Part shown: positions 1-13,153 of the stretch, piece after piece
Layout of the letters: every line of letters starts with the position of its first letter
Numbering within the stretch: the first letter of the stretch is position 1
Source: Chaenocephalus aceratus
Taxonomy: Eukaryota > Chordata > Actinopteri > Perciformes > Channichthyidae
Direction: 5' to 3'
DNA: 64,000 nt
Assembly (NCBI GenBank): GCA_023974075.1
Contig: CM043800.1
Location: 10,040,008 to 10,104,007, forward strand
Made by a program: the position numbers and the translations under genes
The notes under the pieces: generated by a model
Seen by the model: the letters and a program-made list of their open reading frames with translations, nothing else
Databases searched by the model: none
Told to the model about the DNA's origin: nothing

Positions 1-3000
1 CATATTGCAAGGGAGAGGGTGGGCAAAAAAAGGCGGGAGATAAATGGCTTGAGTGATGGGCTGAATAATTTCTGGAGCAGTTTTTGGTTGCACGGGCCCA
101 TATTCCTACCCTTGTGCTAAATTACACAATAGTCACACTGTCGGTTGACAGCCTCTGCCTCTCTCTCTGTCCCAGGTGGAAATTAGGACAGTATCTTGAC
201 ATTTTCGCTCTTCTGTAGACTACAAGCTAAAGCTCTCTGTTCGCAGCAGAACACAGCACACAGTCTGCAGCACACGCACACTGAGGCGCTGGCACATGCC
301 CTCCCACACATACAGTACGACTCAAAACACACACATTTAAGTTCATGTACACGCAGACACTTTGTGCACATGTGCAAACAACATACAGCATTTAAGGCTC
401 ACATGTTAGCAAAATATGTGAGACTTAACACCAGTAGATTCTAAATAATGTACCTTCATTTTTGACCTACAATTCTAATTTACAGAATTAGACAAAAACA
501 ACAGTGATGTACTCACTCAACACTCCTTTATTATGGCAGACATACGTATTACTTAGGTAATTTGAATATAATAGTAATATTGTAATATTTGATTAAGGTT
601 AAAATAGGCTGTTTACTTGTGTTATGCTCGTGCAACCTTCCATATCGTTGTCTTTGTTCCAGGACCCTTGTTTGAAACATAGATAACAATATTAGATTTG
701 TTTTATCGTAAATATGCTCACAGCTTATTTAGCTCGTATAGCTACAATAGGTTTATTAAGATAGAGAACAAGATACAAAAAAGCCTTATAGATTTCAATC
801 TGGAAGTGTTCTCCATTACAATTAGCATGTCATTTGCACTAAAAGGCCCTCGAAACACATACAGACCACAATTGTATTGAATCCAGACTCATTACAGTGC
901 ACCTTGACTAAGCCCCAGTAATTAGCATTGGTAAGGCATTGTACAAGAGGCGGCAACACCCTCATCAACACACATTTACAACAGAGCTCTAAATCTGCTG
1001 CTCATTAATAGCTTGCCTCCCAATCAATTATTAACACCTACAATGGCAGCCAGGCTCACCAGGGCCAGGCCTCTCACTCCAGGCAGACCACGCGTGGGCC
1101 AGCTTCTGTCCAGCGTAGGTAATTACCGCCTTTAAAGACACCTGCTACTCAATAGCTTCGACCCAGACTGTTAATTTGGCCCCCCGATTGCAGACATTTA
1201 TGTCTGAGTGTCACTATTAATTTGCGTTAATTTGGGAGAGTGCGAGGGAGTCGGGCGGAGGCGTTGTCGGCACCCGGCTGAATGTGCTCGTCGCTCACCT
1301 GCGCCGGGGCTGCGGCTGTAATTGGAGTCTAATGGTCTGATTGATCAGTGAGAGAAGTGAGGGATGAGACGGCACTCTGGCAGCTCCATCAGTCAGACAG
1401 AGAGCAGAGCAGAGGAACAGAGGGGAGAACGCAACGCCAACTCTCAGTGTTTCATTCTTTCTCCATCTTCATCCTCTTTCAAATGTTTCGTACTGCTCTC
1501 TGTTACTTGCTGTTGGCCCTTACTCCCCTGGCTTTCTTACCTTTGCCTAGCTTAATACAAAGTGCTTTAACCCGGTCCAGTAAGTTAGTTTTCAGTTCAG
1601 AGCTTGGTTTCTGACTTGCAATCTAGTTATCTAGGGAGACTGCTGTTTCTTTGATTAAGGCTTGGCATCTCAATTTGTATCATTATCGTCTCAAAACATT
1701 ACATTTGATCTGTATTTGGACCAAAAGGTACTAAGTCTTATCGTTATATAGACAATAGTTTTGCACGATGTCTGATATCTGGATCTATTTCAACTCATTT
1801 TGGCCAACTGTCGATGTTGATATAGGCGCAAATTATTTCCCACCTAACTGCAGAGAACATCAAGTCGCCTGTAGTAAACATTTCCGTTATCTTTTTGGCC
1901 TGTCATATAGAAAAAAAATCACTTTTCTTGCTTGGATTTATTTTTAAAGCTTTTATCTTCCAATACTGATGACCGGTTGTTATCTTTGTGCATCTCTAAT
2001 AAAGAACGTATAAAAACACCACGATAAAAAAAAGCCTTATGATCCCTCCAACACAATTCAATGTGATTGTGTTAGCAGGTCTGCACCAACAATAACTATA
2101 ACTCCAGCGCCTCATGCCAGGCTGAGCCGTGGGGTCTGCAGAGCTGCCACGGCCGACCCATCAGCTGTGAAATCTGCTTTCCTCTGTGATAAACGGTCAA
2201 GATGTGACCCTATCTCTGTCCTGCAGATGCCCAGATTTCCTGTCATGCTTTTTCCCTCTCTGTTTTTTCCTGCGTCCTCCCCCCACTCCCCCCTGCTCTC
2301 CTTTTTCATTCTTTCTTTTTCAAGCTTTACACCTCTCTTTCCAGGCCTGTCTGAACAACTGCATGCAACGCTCCACTCACTGTTCTTTTTCTCAGCATCA
2401 TCCATCACTCCGGTCAGCTGCTGAGGCCTGTCTCCCCCCAGCAGCCAGCCCACATATCGTCTCCCACGCCGCGGCACATACAGCTAGCTCCAGCTCCTGC
2501 TCTCTTTTGCTGCCTCCAGGGACCGGTGACCCTCCCCTCCTCGCCCCCATCCTTCCCCACCTCTCCATCAGACTCCCCAGGACGACTCCCCAGACACCAT
2601 CCGGACCCGCTCCTAAACGTCTCTGCTTGAGCCAAAGTGCTACTCATGTCCAGTTGAATGTTTAAATGTACCGTATTTTCATTATTTACTATAAGCCACT
2701 TTAAGAAGACATTACACCTCCGGGCACAATGCCAAGAATTGCCAACCTGTGCACCGCAGACGGCGGCTCGACCAAAATAGCTTGACCTCTAAAAAGTAAT
2801 ATCTTAAATGACGTGTCTGGATGAAGGGATAAAATATGTTTGATTTCAGACAGGGCATATCAATATCTCAGCAGCGGGTCGTGTGTTCCAGGCATGAGAG
2901 AGGTGTCACTCCTGCCATATACTCGGGTAATTCATTCACCTCAATGGATTCAAAAAATCTAAGAGAGTGAAAGGACATTTAATAGTCTGTGGAGGTCACA

Positions 3001-5375
3001 CACAAGAATGACTGAGACCAGTGAAGCAACCTACCTCAAACGCTTTCTGCTGCCTTTCTGACCCTCCTCTGGACGCCCCTGACACGCATCAAAACCAGCC
3101 CGGCTTTTTTCCCCCTTCTTCTTCTTTCTCTTCTCACACTTACATTTTTGTTATTTCAACCTCTCCAGGTGTGGCATCAGGGATCTTGTCTTGATATGTC
3201 AGTGTTTGAAGATTTCCACAACTCCCTCGCCTCCCACTGAAATAACTGAGATAAATGCGGCTCCACATTACGGATGTTGCCAACGGCTGCGTGTTTAACA
3301 AGGCAGCAGCTCAATAACTGCAGGTTTCTATTTAAACAAAAATAAAACTATGCTTCTGTAAGTGATAGGATTCCCCCGCGATGTACACAATACCAGAATT
3401 GGCTGATATTTTCTGGCTTAAGGAACAAAGTTAAAAACCCTAAAAGGAGGCTCACTAAAACAAAACATGCCAGTTGGGTTGACCTAGCCTTTAATGAGAG
3501 ATAGTGAGAAGCTGCTAACAGCCACTACCCCATTTGAGAGATGAAACTTAAGAGAGAAGGAGGGCAAGCAGCAAAGCATTGAGAGGGACCCCAGGAGAAT
3601 AGACACACATGAGATCCTTAAAGGCAATGTGCCAAAGCTTCTTTCTCGGCTTTTAATTGCGAGGGGGGTTAGGCATATTCGGTAACCCCTCCACAGCCTA
3701 TTACAGGTGATGACCAGCACCTGCTTGCTTAAAAAAAAAAAAAGAGACAAAACCTAAGGAGGATGTGGAAAAGTGGCGATGAATTCCTGAGAGGGCAGTT
3801 AGTTAGGAGCCAAGAGCAACAATCAGTTTGTGCATCTCGTTCAGCATGCGGTGTGAATCATTTTTGAAAGTTTGTATCTACCAAAAGCACCAACAATTCA
3901 AAGAGATAAAATACATGACATCACGAGAGTCATTTGAGGGACAGTTGAAGGTTAGTATTGGATGCCTTTTTCAGGGAAATCCATGGCGAGATTGCTGAAA
4001 AAATATATCTTGAGTGTTACTTTGGAAGGCAACTTGAGGTGTTGCTCTGTAAAATATAGTTGTTCTGCCCAAGGATAACTGGCTTTACCCTGAGAGAAGC
4101 CGTATTTCATGGCTATAATACGGCCCGAGATATTGAAAGCCACTGATGACTTCAAAACCAAGAGGGGAGCTTAGAAAACAGTCGTGACTGCTCTGAAAAC
4201 GATTTAATAAAGTTTAAGGAATCTGGGAAAACGCGTGGAGGGCCTCTGAGTCCCACAATCCTCATGGACTGTTCCTTATGTTTCCTAACAGGATGAATGG
4301 GAGCTTGGTTACAATTTTAATGGGAATTTCTTAATTAATCCGAATGCAGAATGAGGAATCAAACCCGTGGAGGGCTTGTCACTCCACCAGAGCAGCAGGT
4401 CAACACAAGCCTCTGCTGGGATCTTTTGGAACAAGAGATATAAAAGCTGCTGTGTGCAGGGTAACATCAAAAATAATGGATTGTGACTTCACTCAACTGA
4501 AGTCTGGACTGAGCTCAAAATCTACAAATTAGAAGTGTTTTGTCATAAAATATGCAGATTAAATGGTTAAAATGGATGCACTTCAAAGGCTTTTGTTGTG
4601 GGCCAGTTGGATCCCGCCACAGTCACCTCAGTATGTCATGGGAATTACCATTAATATGGTCTTTAGATAGACTGTAGGACTTTCCAGTAATCCTGTTTCC
4701 ATGGTTTCTAAAGGCAAAGGTTGACCAAATGAAGTGATTTCGGTCCAAACTAAATGCTATAAAATATGGCATCATTTATAAGAGATTTTATAAATGTGTA
4801 AATAGTGGCTTAATAGTGGTGGATAAATCAATCAATGTTTATGTCAGTAAAAAAAGTCCTCACATGTACCACACCGATAGTAGTTGATATACCATGTATT
4901 TTTTCTTACTGTTATTTTGATTAGTTTCTTTTTTAATGTTTAAATGGGTCTTCATTTTTTGTCTTTGTTTTGTGTAAGCACTTTGAATTGCCTGCGTTGA
5001 AAAAGTGCTCTACTAATAAACTTGCCTTGCTTGCCTTGGCCTTGCCAAGATCAAATATAATACCTTGCAATTAACCTTAACATGAGGCCCAATCAGTTGT
5101 GATGGTTACAGCTTGGACAGCCAAGGCAGAAACTTGGGTTTCAGTGGTTTCATATCATGGGGCAGGTACAATGTAATTCTTCACTTAGGTTTAAAATTGC
5201 ATATGGGCCATTTGGCTGTTAGGTATATAGTAACGGCTGTGTTGTCTGAGTGCCCTACTAGTTGTCTTAATTGTATCCATTTGTTTCTAACCATCACGTT
5301 TGTTGTGGTGGGTTATATAACAAAAATGTTTCTCAAATATTCAATTTGATTCAGTCGGGAAGGATTAAAAAATAC
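1..5375. other. zfpm2 intron 4 (partial); no exon recognised
   Basis: This stretch lies 3' of exon 4 on the minus strand, so it should be the beginning of intron 4. Short open frames occur on both strands, for example 2112-2647, but they overlap each other in pyrimidine-rich sequence and match no family I know. I looked on the minus strand for the next FOG2 exon, which encodes the rest of the PR-like domain, and did not see it. The only repeats I can support are a LINE tail near 4.9-5.05 kb and a weak AT-rich transposon-like relic at about 1760-2000. 950-1340 is single-copy-looking sequence rich in TAATTA-type cores and could be regulatory, but that is a guess. Confidence 0.5.
4905..5047 (+). 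mobile_element. 3' tail of a non-LTR retroelement with a (TTGCC)n-like end
   Basis: The segment runs from T-rich sequence into a GTAAGCACTTTGAATTGCC block, then a TAATAAACTTGCC block, and ends in a short imperfect CCTTG/TTGCC tandem tail. This order is typical of the 3' untranslated ends of dispersed fish non-LTR elements and their derived SINEs. No coding part is attached, so it is a 5'-truncated insertion. Assignment to a family is from memory of the motif and is not tested. Confidence 0.5.
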
Positions 5376-5499
5376 CAGTGTAGTGTTTCAGGGTTCATCT
5401 CGATCTTTCCCTCGAACGGCCCCACCGTGGTCCCCCACAGGGAGGCTCCTGCGGGTGTGGATCCGACGCTCGCCTTCTTTAAGGAACGCATCAGCTCTC
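5376..5499 (-). CDS. zfpm2: zfpm2 (FOG2) exon 4, with a compensated frameshift
   Basis: FOG2 is a nuclear multi-zinc-finger cofactor of GATA factors; this exon leads into its N-terminal PR-like domain. On the minus strand a pyrimidine-rich tract and TAG precede the exon, and a GTATTT donor follows it. Entered in the phase left by exon 3, it reads E-L-M-R-S-L-K-K and ends VGPFEGKIEMNPETLH plus two bases, phase 2. The flanks EL and TT-VGPFEGK fit FOG2 as I recall it, but the middle does not. In the neighbouring frame the middle reads AFLKEGERRIHTRRSLPVG, which does fit the family block (KDGERKIQSRQQLPVG). So one G seems missing near 5491 and one extra G sits in the five-C run at 5432-5436. The total length equals the family length (40 residues after the split codon). 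No stop arises. Using an AG 5 nt downstream would remove the first shift but not the second. Confidence 0.84.
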
Positions 5500-8496
5500 C
5501 TAGAAACAAAGCAGAAACCAAAGCAGTGAGCCTTAGTGCTCCAGCGCACAAGTTCCACATCAAATCACAGTGACATTCATTCGTTGTCCTTAAACTCAAG
5601 CCTACATGTGCGATTATATGATTGCCTCAAAGCTCTGCGGTAAACAGTGAAGGTTACAGCCAAGGGTTTTTTCAAAATGGATAAGCAAATCGAGTGAGCA
5701 TCCATCTGATGGTGTTCCTCAGACACATGGCGCGCTAACCTTACTTGAAAGGTGTCTTGTGTGGAGATAATCTCTGTGAGACAGTGCAGGCTCGCTGGCT
5801 TGCGAGAGCAGCTCGTGGCAGACTTATTTCTGTTGCTCCAGGAAGACTGGGGCCTTGTTAGTGCTGTGCAGAGCTCCAGCTAATTAACAGTGAAACCGGA
5901 TAGCACTGGAAGAACTACCGGTGCTCACCTCCCTGTCACCCCGCACTATCTTATCTCTTAGATTCAGTGTACTTTTTTGGGATGGTGATTAATCAAATAG
6001 TTATGACAAACCCCTTGGCAGGCCGTGACATAGTTTTCCAGAGAGGATGTTTCCCTGCGTGTTGGTGTGTTCGAGTGTGTGTCGAAAGGTTCTCAACTGT
6101 AGATTTCCGTCTGGTTGCCTTGACAACTCTGAGAAGTCTTGTTAGAGGAAGTGTGATAGTTCAGACTTCTGTAGCGACAAGTTATATCTGATTTGATAAA
6201 CTTTCTGGACACAAGAAGTTCCACAAACTGAAACAAAGGCTGTTTAAATCAGGTCTGAGCACCGGCTGTGTTTAAGAAGCGGACAAAGTCACCATGATGG
6301 CACCCATTGGTTTGAGGAGTCCAATTATAAGGCCTAAAGTCTATTGTTAGGGCTATCACTAAAAACATTTTTGATCCAGAAGTGAGAAGTGAGAGGACAA
6401 CCAAACTAAAACAAATGTAACAAGATATTTATAGAAGACCAAAATGTACACACTTTAGGTTTTCTTGGATGAAAAGGGTTTAAAAATGTAAAACTACTTA
6501 TTGAGAACATAAACATATTTACTAAGGTCAGATATTAGGGCCAGCTTCGGAATATCATCATTATTCTGGGATCCTCCGCCATAAAGATTGACCTTTTACA
6601 AGGAAGCCAACCTGCCAGAAATTGATAATCGAGCCATGCAAATAAATCTAATGTATTAGTAATCAAACAAACTCTACATGAGTTGTTAACATTGTGTCTT
6701 TTAACCTATGTGTCCACACATGTGGCTAATAGGTATTCAGGGCATTCAGTTCATGCTGGATGGGCTGAAGCGATCACTGAACTTTCTGATGCGTATGTGG
6801 TAGAATGACCTATTCAGCCCTGTTCTACTTGGTAAATATCAGCCGTGTATCTGCGGCACGCTATTGTGTCCGTCTGTTGTGCTAATATGGAAATGTCCGC
6901 TTATGTGCTCCTTTGCATGCGTAGACATGATCAAAACATCAGGTTTGTATGATTACCCTCTACAAATGATGTCTCTTTCATAATATACTCATTGGTGGTG
7001 GTCACTACACAAAAAGCTAAATGTCAGCCATAATAACAATTCCCTTGTTTGACCACATCTTACGTAAAAAAACTGCATCACCACCACATGGTCTAAACAC
7101 AAGTCATTTTTAAGAGGAAATGCAGGCACCGTTTTGGAATAGACCCAACAATAAGATAATCTGGACAGCGTTATCTCGTTCTTTCGTTCACTCTGTCTCC
7201 CCTCCCGTGTTCCATGCTGTCTTCCCGGTGCTGCAGTGGAAGGTGGGTAAGCTCATTACAGAGAAATAATTAAACATCGGTGCACAGCTGGTCGTCATCA
7301 CGGAGAGCAACAGCCACCGCTTGATGCATTCTGTTTGTCCTCAGATAAGACCCACGGCCTTTAACCGCTTGGATGCAAGTTCCTGTTTAGCCCCGCTTGA
7401 CAAACAGCACAAGCCATCCTCAGCCAACGATTCTGATTCCTTTCCTTTACCCTTTCTTTCTGTTCTTGGGGGTGGGATGCTTGGACAAAACGGGGGTAAT
7501 GTAGGTGCAGAAAAGGGGGGGGGGGAAACCAGGGTTCGATTCAATTTGTGCAGTTTGTCGTCAGCCATGTTTCGATGCCAGTTGTGTGCATCTCTCACCC
7601 AATGTTGCCTGAGGAGCTTGGCTCACAGATGGCTTGTCACATCTGTTGCAGATTCTGGTGGAGGATCTCCACAAAAACACGCGTGGATGAATAATGACTT
7701 CCCTTCATGTACTGTCTGCTTGTTCCCTACGAGCATTTGAAAGTTTAGTAATATTGAAGACATTTACCGACAGATGTGCTCTGTTATCAACTGGGCTAGT
7801 AACCATTTTTTGAATTATGGCGGAAAAAACTGTTGATGATTTCATGTCCTACAAGCCCAACAATCCCAACTCTTTTACAAATACAGAAATCACCTTTCCA
7901 ACAAGAATGGACAAATAGAAGAACCCAAAGCCGGTGTCCTTATTCAACGCTCCTCCTCATCTGATTCTCAAATGCCACACACTTGGCAAAACAGAGCTTG
8001 TGATGTGGCTCAAGAGCTGTACCCCCTCCTCCAACCAGACCCTCTCTGCTACCTTCACCCTCTGCACCCCAGACCCCCTCCTCAACCCTACCACCTACCC
8101 CCGACGCCCCACCCTTCCCTCGATAAGATCATCATCTGTCACTAGACTCTAGGGTCTGTTCCTGCACTCCATAGATACTTGGCAACCCTATGAATGTCCC
8201 TTTGTGTGGAGAGATCCTCCTCAGATAGCACCCAAGATGCGCCACGCTGGCATCTGTTTGTTTTGAGTTTTTGTGTGCTTTTTTAATGTGTGTCCTGTCT
8301 TTCTTTTCTGTTATGGTTTATAGGAATAGGGAACCTCATCTCTCCCTATAATGGCACAAGACTGAATACTAATGAGTTACTTAGTGGCAGGATGCCAGCC
8401 TGGTATGATTTAAAAGATAACTGGAATGTTGACTGACAGAGACCTTAAAACAGTTGAACTATCTTTACACTTCTACATGGTATTGTTAGATATTAG

Positions 8497-8978
8497 GGTT
8501 ACGTGCTACACCATATCAACAGAACCAATAAGAGAGGAGGGGGTGTGGCTCTTTATGTGGACAGCGTCCTAAAATGCACACTGGTTGAACAAATGTCAAT
8601 TGTGATGATTTAATGGAATGCATAACGGTAGAAATTGAAATGGAAAGGAAGAGAAATGTTGTTGTGACTTGTGCCTATAGAGCACCAGGATTAAATGTAG
8701 AGCTTTTTAAAGATAGTTTAGGAGTATTAATGGATGGCCTAAATGAAAATAAAACATGTATTATTTGTGGGGATTTTAACATCGATCTTCTAAATGTATC
8801 TAAACACAAAACAACTTCTGATTTCCTGGATGCTTTGTACAGCAGGGGGCTTTATCCCCTAATCACTAAGCCCAGTAGAATAACATCAACTTGTGCAACA
8901 TTGATCGACAATATCTTTACAAATGTCATGGAAAACAGTGCTCGGAGTGGGCTAATAATAATAATTTGTAGCATATGA
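8497..8978 (+). pseudogene. LINE endonuclease domain relic
   Basis: From 8497 the frame reads GYVLHHINRTNKRGGGVALY, the typical middle of an APE-type LINE endonuclease (RGGGVALYV). A 1-nt loss near 8606 moves the frame. From 8613 the product continues with TCAYRAPG, then CIICGDFNIDL (the GDFN metal/DNA-binding block) and SRITSTCATLIDNIF (the IDNIF block). Family members normally end with an SDHxP motif containing the catalytic histidine. Here the sequence breaks off after SGLI and no SDH can be found in any frame around 8950-8990, so a deletion has removed the end of the domain. The N-terminal part with the catalytic glutamate (TETW-type) is also not visible. Confidence 0.85.
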
Positions 8979-8982
8979 TTGG

Positions 8983-11159
8983 CAATTAAAGAAAAAGAAG
9001 GAAGAGACTCGCAGTAGATATGTCAGGGTAAGGACTGCTGAAGCAAAAGACACATTTAGGAGTGACCTCTTAAAGGAAGAGTGGAGAGGGGTTTATGTAG
9101 AAGATGTAAATGCTGCATATGAGTCTTTCCTAAAAATCTACATATCACTGTATGACAAACATTGTCCCACTGTACTCCGTACATGTAAAGGTACTTATCA
9201 TCAAAAGCCTTGGATAACCAAGGGCTTACAAAATGCTTGCAAGAAGAAAAATAATCTTTATAAAGACTTCATAAAATTTAGGACAAAGGCAATTGAAAAG
9301 CAATACAAGGCATATAAAAATAAGTTGACAGTTATAATGAGACAAGCAAAAAGAGAATATTATAATAATATGTTAAAAGAAAAGAAAAATGATATGAAGG
9401 GCACATGGAAAATCTTAAATAATGTTATTGGAAATAAATCTGTATCCACTGGCCTGCCCAGTCACTTCATTGATGACACAAATAAGGTTGTAAAAAACAT
9501 GAATGACGTGGTACATGAATTCAACTCTTTTTTTGTAAATGTCAGACCTAATCTTGCAAAGACTATTTCAAAACAACACGATGGGCAAAAAGAGGATGGC
9601 GGAATTGGGGGAAGTAAAGTGTTGCAGTCAATGTTACTGGGAGAGATAAACGAAATGGAAATTAGATCCATTGTAGACAAATGCAAAAATAAGACTTCGA
9701 CAGATAGTGATGGGATCGACATGACAATAGTGAAAACGACTATTGACTACATAATTAAACCGCTAAGCTACATCTTTAAACTTTCATTTCAGACAGGTAT
9801 TTTCCCAGATAGCATGAAAATAGCTAAACTTATCCCACTTTTTAAAACAGGGGACAAAAGCCAATTTACCAACTACAGACCAGTGTCCTTGCTTTCACAA
9901 TTTTCAAAGGTCCTTGAGAAAGTGTTTGTCCAAAAATGTGATAATTTTATTGAAAAAAAAGAGTTATTGAGTGAGAGTCAGTATGGATTTAGGAAAAATC
10001 GATCTACAGCTTTAGCTTTAATGAAAATAACAGAATAAATTACAACAGCTATAGAAAGAAAGAACTACACAATAGGTGTATTTATTGACTTAAAAAAGGC
10101 ATTTGACACCATAGACCATTACATAGATACGGAGTGAGAGGAGTAGTTCTAGATTGGTTGAAAAGTTATTTAGATAACAGACAACAATATGTAGAATTTG
10201 CTGGTAGTACATCGGAGTGTATGAACATAGAATGTGGTGTCCCGCAGGGCTCGGTTTTAGGGCCCACACTTTTTATTTTGTACATCAATGACATATGTGA
10301 AACGTCAACATTATTGCAATTTGTGTTGTTTGCAGACGACACAAATGTATTTTGTTCACGAGATGATTTAAACATTTTAGCAAAGTGTATTGGACATGAA
10401 ATGGTCAAACTTAAAAGATGGTTTGATGAAAATAAGTTAACCCTAAATTTGAATAAAACGAAGTTTATGGTTTTTGCTAATAGAAAAAAAGATGAAAACA
10501 TTTCACTGTCCATTGATGGAGTTTTTATTGAAAGGGTTTCTGAATTTCGATTCTTAGGTGTAACGCTGGATGAAAACCTGACATGGAAATCACACATAGC
10601 ACATGTTAAAACCAAAGTGTCTAGGAATATTTCTGTTCTAAACAAGGCAAAGTATTTGCTAGATTACAAGGCATTGAGGATGTTGTACTGTTCACTCATT
10701 TTGCCATTTTGCATTTATTGTATAGAAGTGTGGGGCAACACGTATATGAGCAACATAAAGCCGTTGTCAATATTACAGAAAAGGGCAGTAAGAATAATTC
10801 ATAAAGCTGACTCAAGAGAACACACCAACAGACTGTTTTTTAAGTCAGGACTCTTGAAACTCAAAGACATAGCTGAGCTGCAGACATCATCAGTAATGCA
10901 CAGGGCAAAAAGCAGAATGTTACCAGCATATTTACAACAGTTGTTTGTTTTTGGATCAGACAAGGAAGACCACAGAAGGAAATTACATTTTAAGCATCCA
11001 TATGCAAGGACTACTCTTAAACAAATGTGTATTTCGGTAGTTGGTGTACAATTGTGGAATTCTCAACACAAGGATCTAAATAATTGTATATGTATTTTTC
11101 AGTTAAAGAAGTTGTATAAATTAAGAAAGATGGGACGATATGAAGCAGAATGTGAATAA
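8983..11159 (+). pseudogene. LINE reverse transcriptase relic
   Basis: The linker frame is open from about 8983 (RYVRVRTAEAKDTFRSDL, then PWITKGL and a lysine-rich stretch). RT blocks follow: IPLFKTGDKSQFTNYRPVSL near 9830-9890, SQYGFRKNRST near 9978-10010, then an in-frame TAA at 10036-10038. The same frame resumes with VFIDLKKAFDTIDH (motif A) near 10078-10119. About seven codons normally between DTIDH and YGVRG are missing and the frame changes. From 10128 the last frame is open to 11159, with GVPQGSVLGP (10236-10265), FADD (10329-10340, motif C, intact) and the FRFLGVTLDENLTW block, then a C-terminal thumb/tail region ending RYEAECE. The catalytic aspartates survive, but one stop and one deletion break the reading frame. 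Confidence 0.9.
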
Positions 11160-13153
11160 GTCTATGTACTCTGGTCCTTCATGTTTTTGATGTATTTGAT
11201 GTGATGTCTCCTCTGTATTTGCGTGTCCCATTGCCATTGTTATTGTTGTTATTATTATCATCATGTGTCGCTTTCCACCTTCTTCTCCAGTAGGACTCAG
11301 ATGAGGGTGTTGCACTTTTCTTTTCCTTATACATGTGATGTTTTGGTGTTGTTTTGTTTCTTTTTTTTTCTCAAGTGGGAAATAAGTATTTTTGTTTGTG
11401 TGTTTCTCTTAGTATCCTAAGATACTGTTATGTTTGGCTGTGAAAAATAAAAATAATTATTATTATGAAGGGCAGACCATCTATTTTTTTTTTTTTTTTT
11501 TTTAAAGGGTCAGGTCACATAAGATGTTATTCTTCTCCCTGCTCCTTTTCGCTCAATGGTGGAGTCATGTTTTGTGGCAATTGTTGTACATTTGGTTTTG
11601 CGTACCATGAGCGGGACAAATAAAAATGAAATGAAATGAAATATTTAAGCGTCAAATAACAATAATTTCCATATCAATTAATCTGCCTATTATGTTATGG
11701 ATTCATCAATTCTTTGGTCAACCTTCTTTTAATCAAACAGGTTTGATATAAGTCTGCAACTGAAATGCTCTTAAAATTGCCTTTTTATTTTAAATGCAAT
11801 GACAAATTCACATATGATATCAGTACGAATGACTATTAACCACGTGAACTGTAAGCCTGATTTCTTTAATATCTCTACTGGCCCAGAGTAAGGTAGTGGT
11901 CACAGATGACAAATGACATCATCTAGTTGCTACCGCAGATTAACATTTGTTAAAGAAATAGATCAGTTCGGGCTACTTTCAACATGAATTTGACTTCTCT
12001 AACTACTTCACAAAATTAAAGGAAAATACATTTCCTGTGAAAATATATTTGGTTTACTCCTCCTTTTATCTTAAGTAAGGAGAAATATGGGTAACAAAGA
12101 ATGACACCAGTAGAAACAATTGCGAAAATATGTTTGAGCTTCGAACGGCAGGTGATCCCTATTGATATCAAGCTGTACCTTTGATTCAAAGCATATAAAT
12201 GTCTGCTGTTCAAAGTTCAATAGCCTGTGCGTGGCAATTCACAGATGTCCTACTGAATCCCAGTCATCTCCGCTGACAAGCTGCGTTATAGAGCCAGCAA
12301 ATGGGCTATAAATTAATATACCATGAGAGAGGCATATGGGGTGGAATGGAATGTACTGTATCGGTTCAACAAAAGGTGCCACATCTTTAAAGCAGATATG
12401 TGATATGAAATGTTACAGCTGAAAGAGAAATGTCACAGAGCTCTGATAAGAGAGCGATGAACTTTCTTCCCCCCCTACCCAAACCGCTATTATCAGGTCC
12501 TAGTGAGCTAAATGCATCATTTATAACCCACAACCCTATTATCTCTGAGCAAGGCACTTGTTTTAAAACAGTGGAGGACCCTCACCACCATCATCTCCTC
12601 CTCACCCTCCTCCATCTTCCCCAGACGCACCCTAACCCGCCTATATGTGGCTGCTTATGGCCCTGAACAGCTGGGAGAAAGTTAACAACCGTAGGAGTTT
12701 GGTCACGTGAGGAGGGGGGGTGATTTGGTAGTGGGGTTCACCCCTTCAGGTCAGGCTTGTTGTCAGGCTGTGGCGGGCTTGGGGGGAAAGAGTTAAACAA
12801 ACCAAAGGGATTAGGGCCTTTTAGCTGTGACACTCACTCAGGCTGAGCAGGGGGCTGGGGGGGCCGTTGTGGAGGGGCAGAGGACTCAAACCCCCCTCTT
12901 GTAGAAGGACCCAACACAGTATTGTTTTCAAAGACACAGCTAGGAATACAGGTGTTTCAAGCCCATCGCCAGACAAAGATATCCATATTGGACCTGAAAA
13001 AAACAACATAATGTATTCAATGTTTATGCTTTTTAAATGTGTGGTGTCTACATTATATCTGCAAGTGGATAACAAAGACACAAGTAAGACAATTTGTATT
13101 TCTGCTGGAGAGTTGGAAAGTAAAAGCTAAAACCTACAAACCATTCATTTCAA

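Larger units (their letters stand above)
8497..11641 (+). mobile_element. Decayed APE-type LINE (CR1/Jockey-like clade)
   Basis: A non-LTR retrotransposon in the same strand sense as the window, inserted in zfpm2 intron 3. The recognisable order is an apurinic-type endonuclease relic, a lysine-rich linker, a reverse transcriptase, and a 3' UTR. The UTR contains AATAAAAATAATTATTATTATG, a poly-T run at about 11484-11502, and a terminal (ATGAA)n repeat at 11622-11641. No RNase H domain follows the RT, as expected for this clade. Frame breaks, one in-frame stop and at least two deletions make it non-functional. The 5' end is not clear: coding similarity can be followed back to about 8497, where a stop is met, and 8250-8497 may be more of the element. 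The clade name is a judgement from motif style. Confidence 0.88.

Noticed and set aside
1764..2000. TGCACGATGTCTGATATC ... TTTGTGCATCTCTAA as a transposon with inverted ends
   Set aside because: Similarity between the ends is too weak to define an element.
2112..2665. Overlapping frames of 77-159 residues
   Set aside because: Pyrimidine-rich low-complexity sequence; the products are Ser/Pro/Phe- or Lys/Glu-biased and match nothing.
7520..7545. GGGTTCGATTC resembling a tRNA B box
   Set aside because: No acceptor stem, A box or cloverleaf fits around it.
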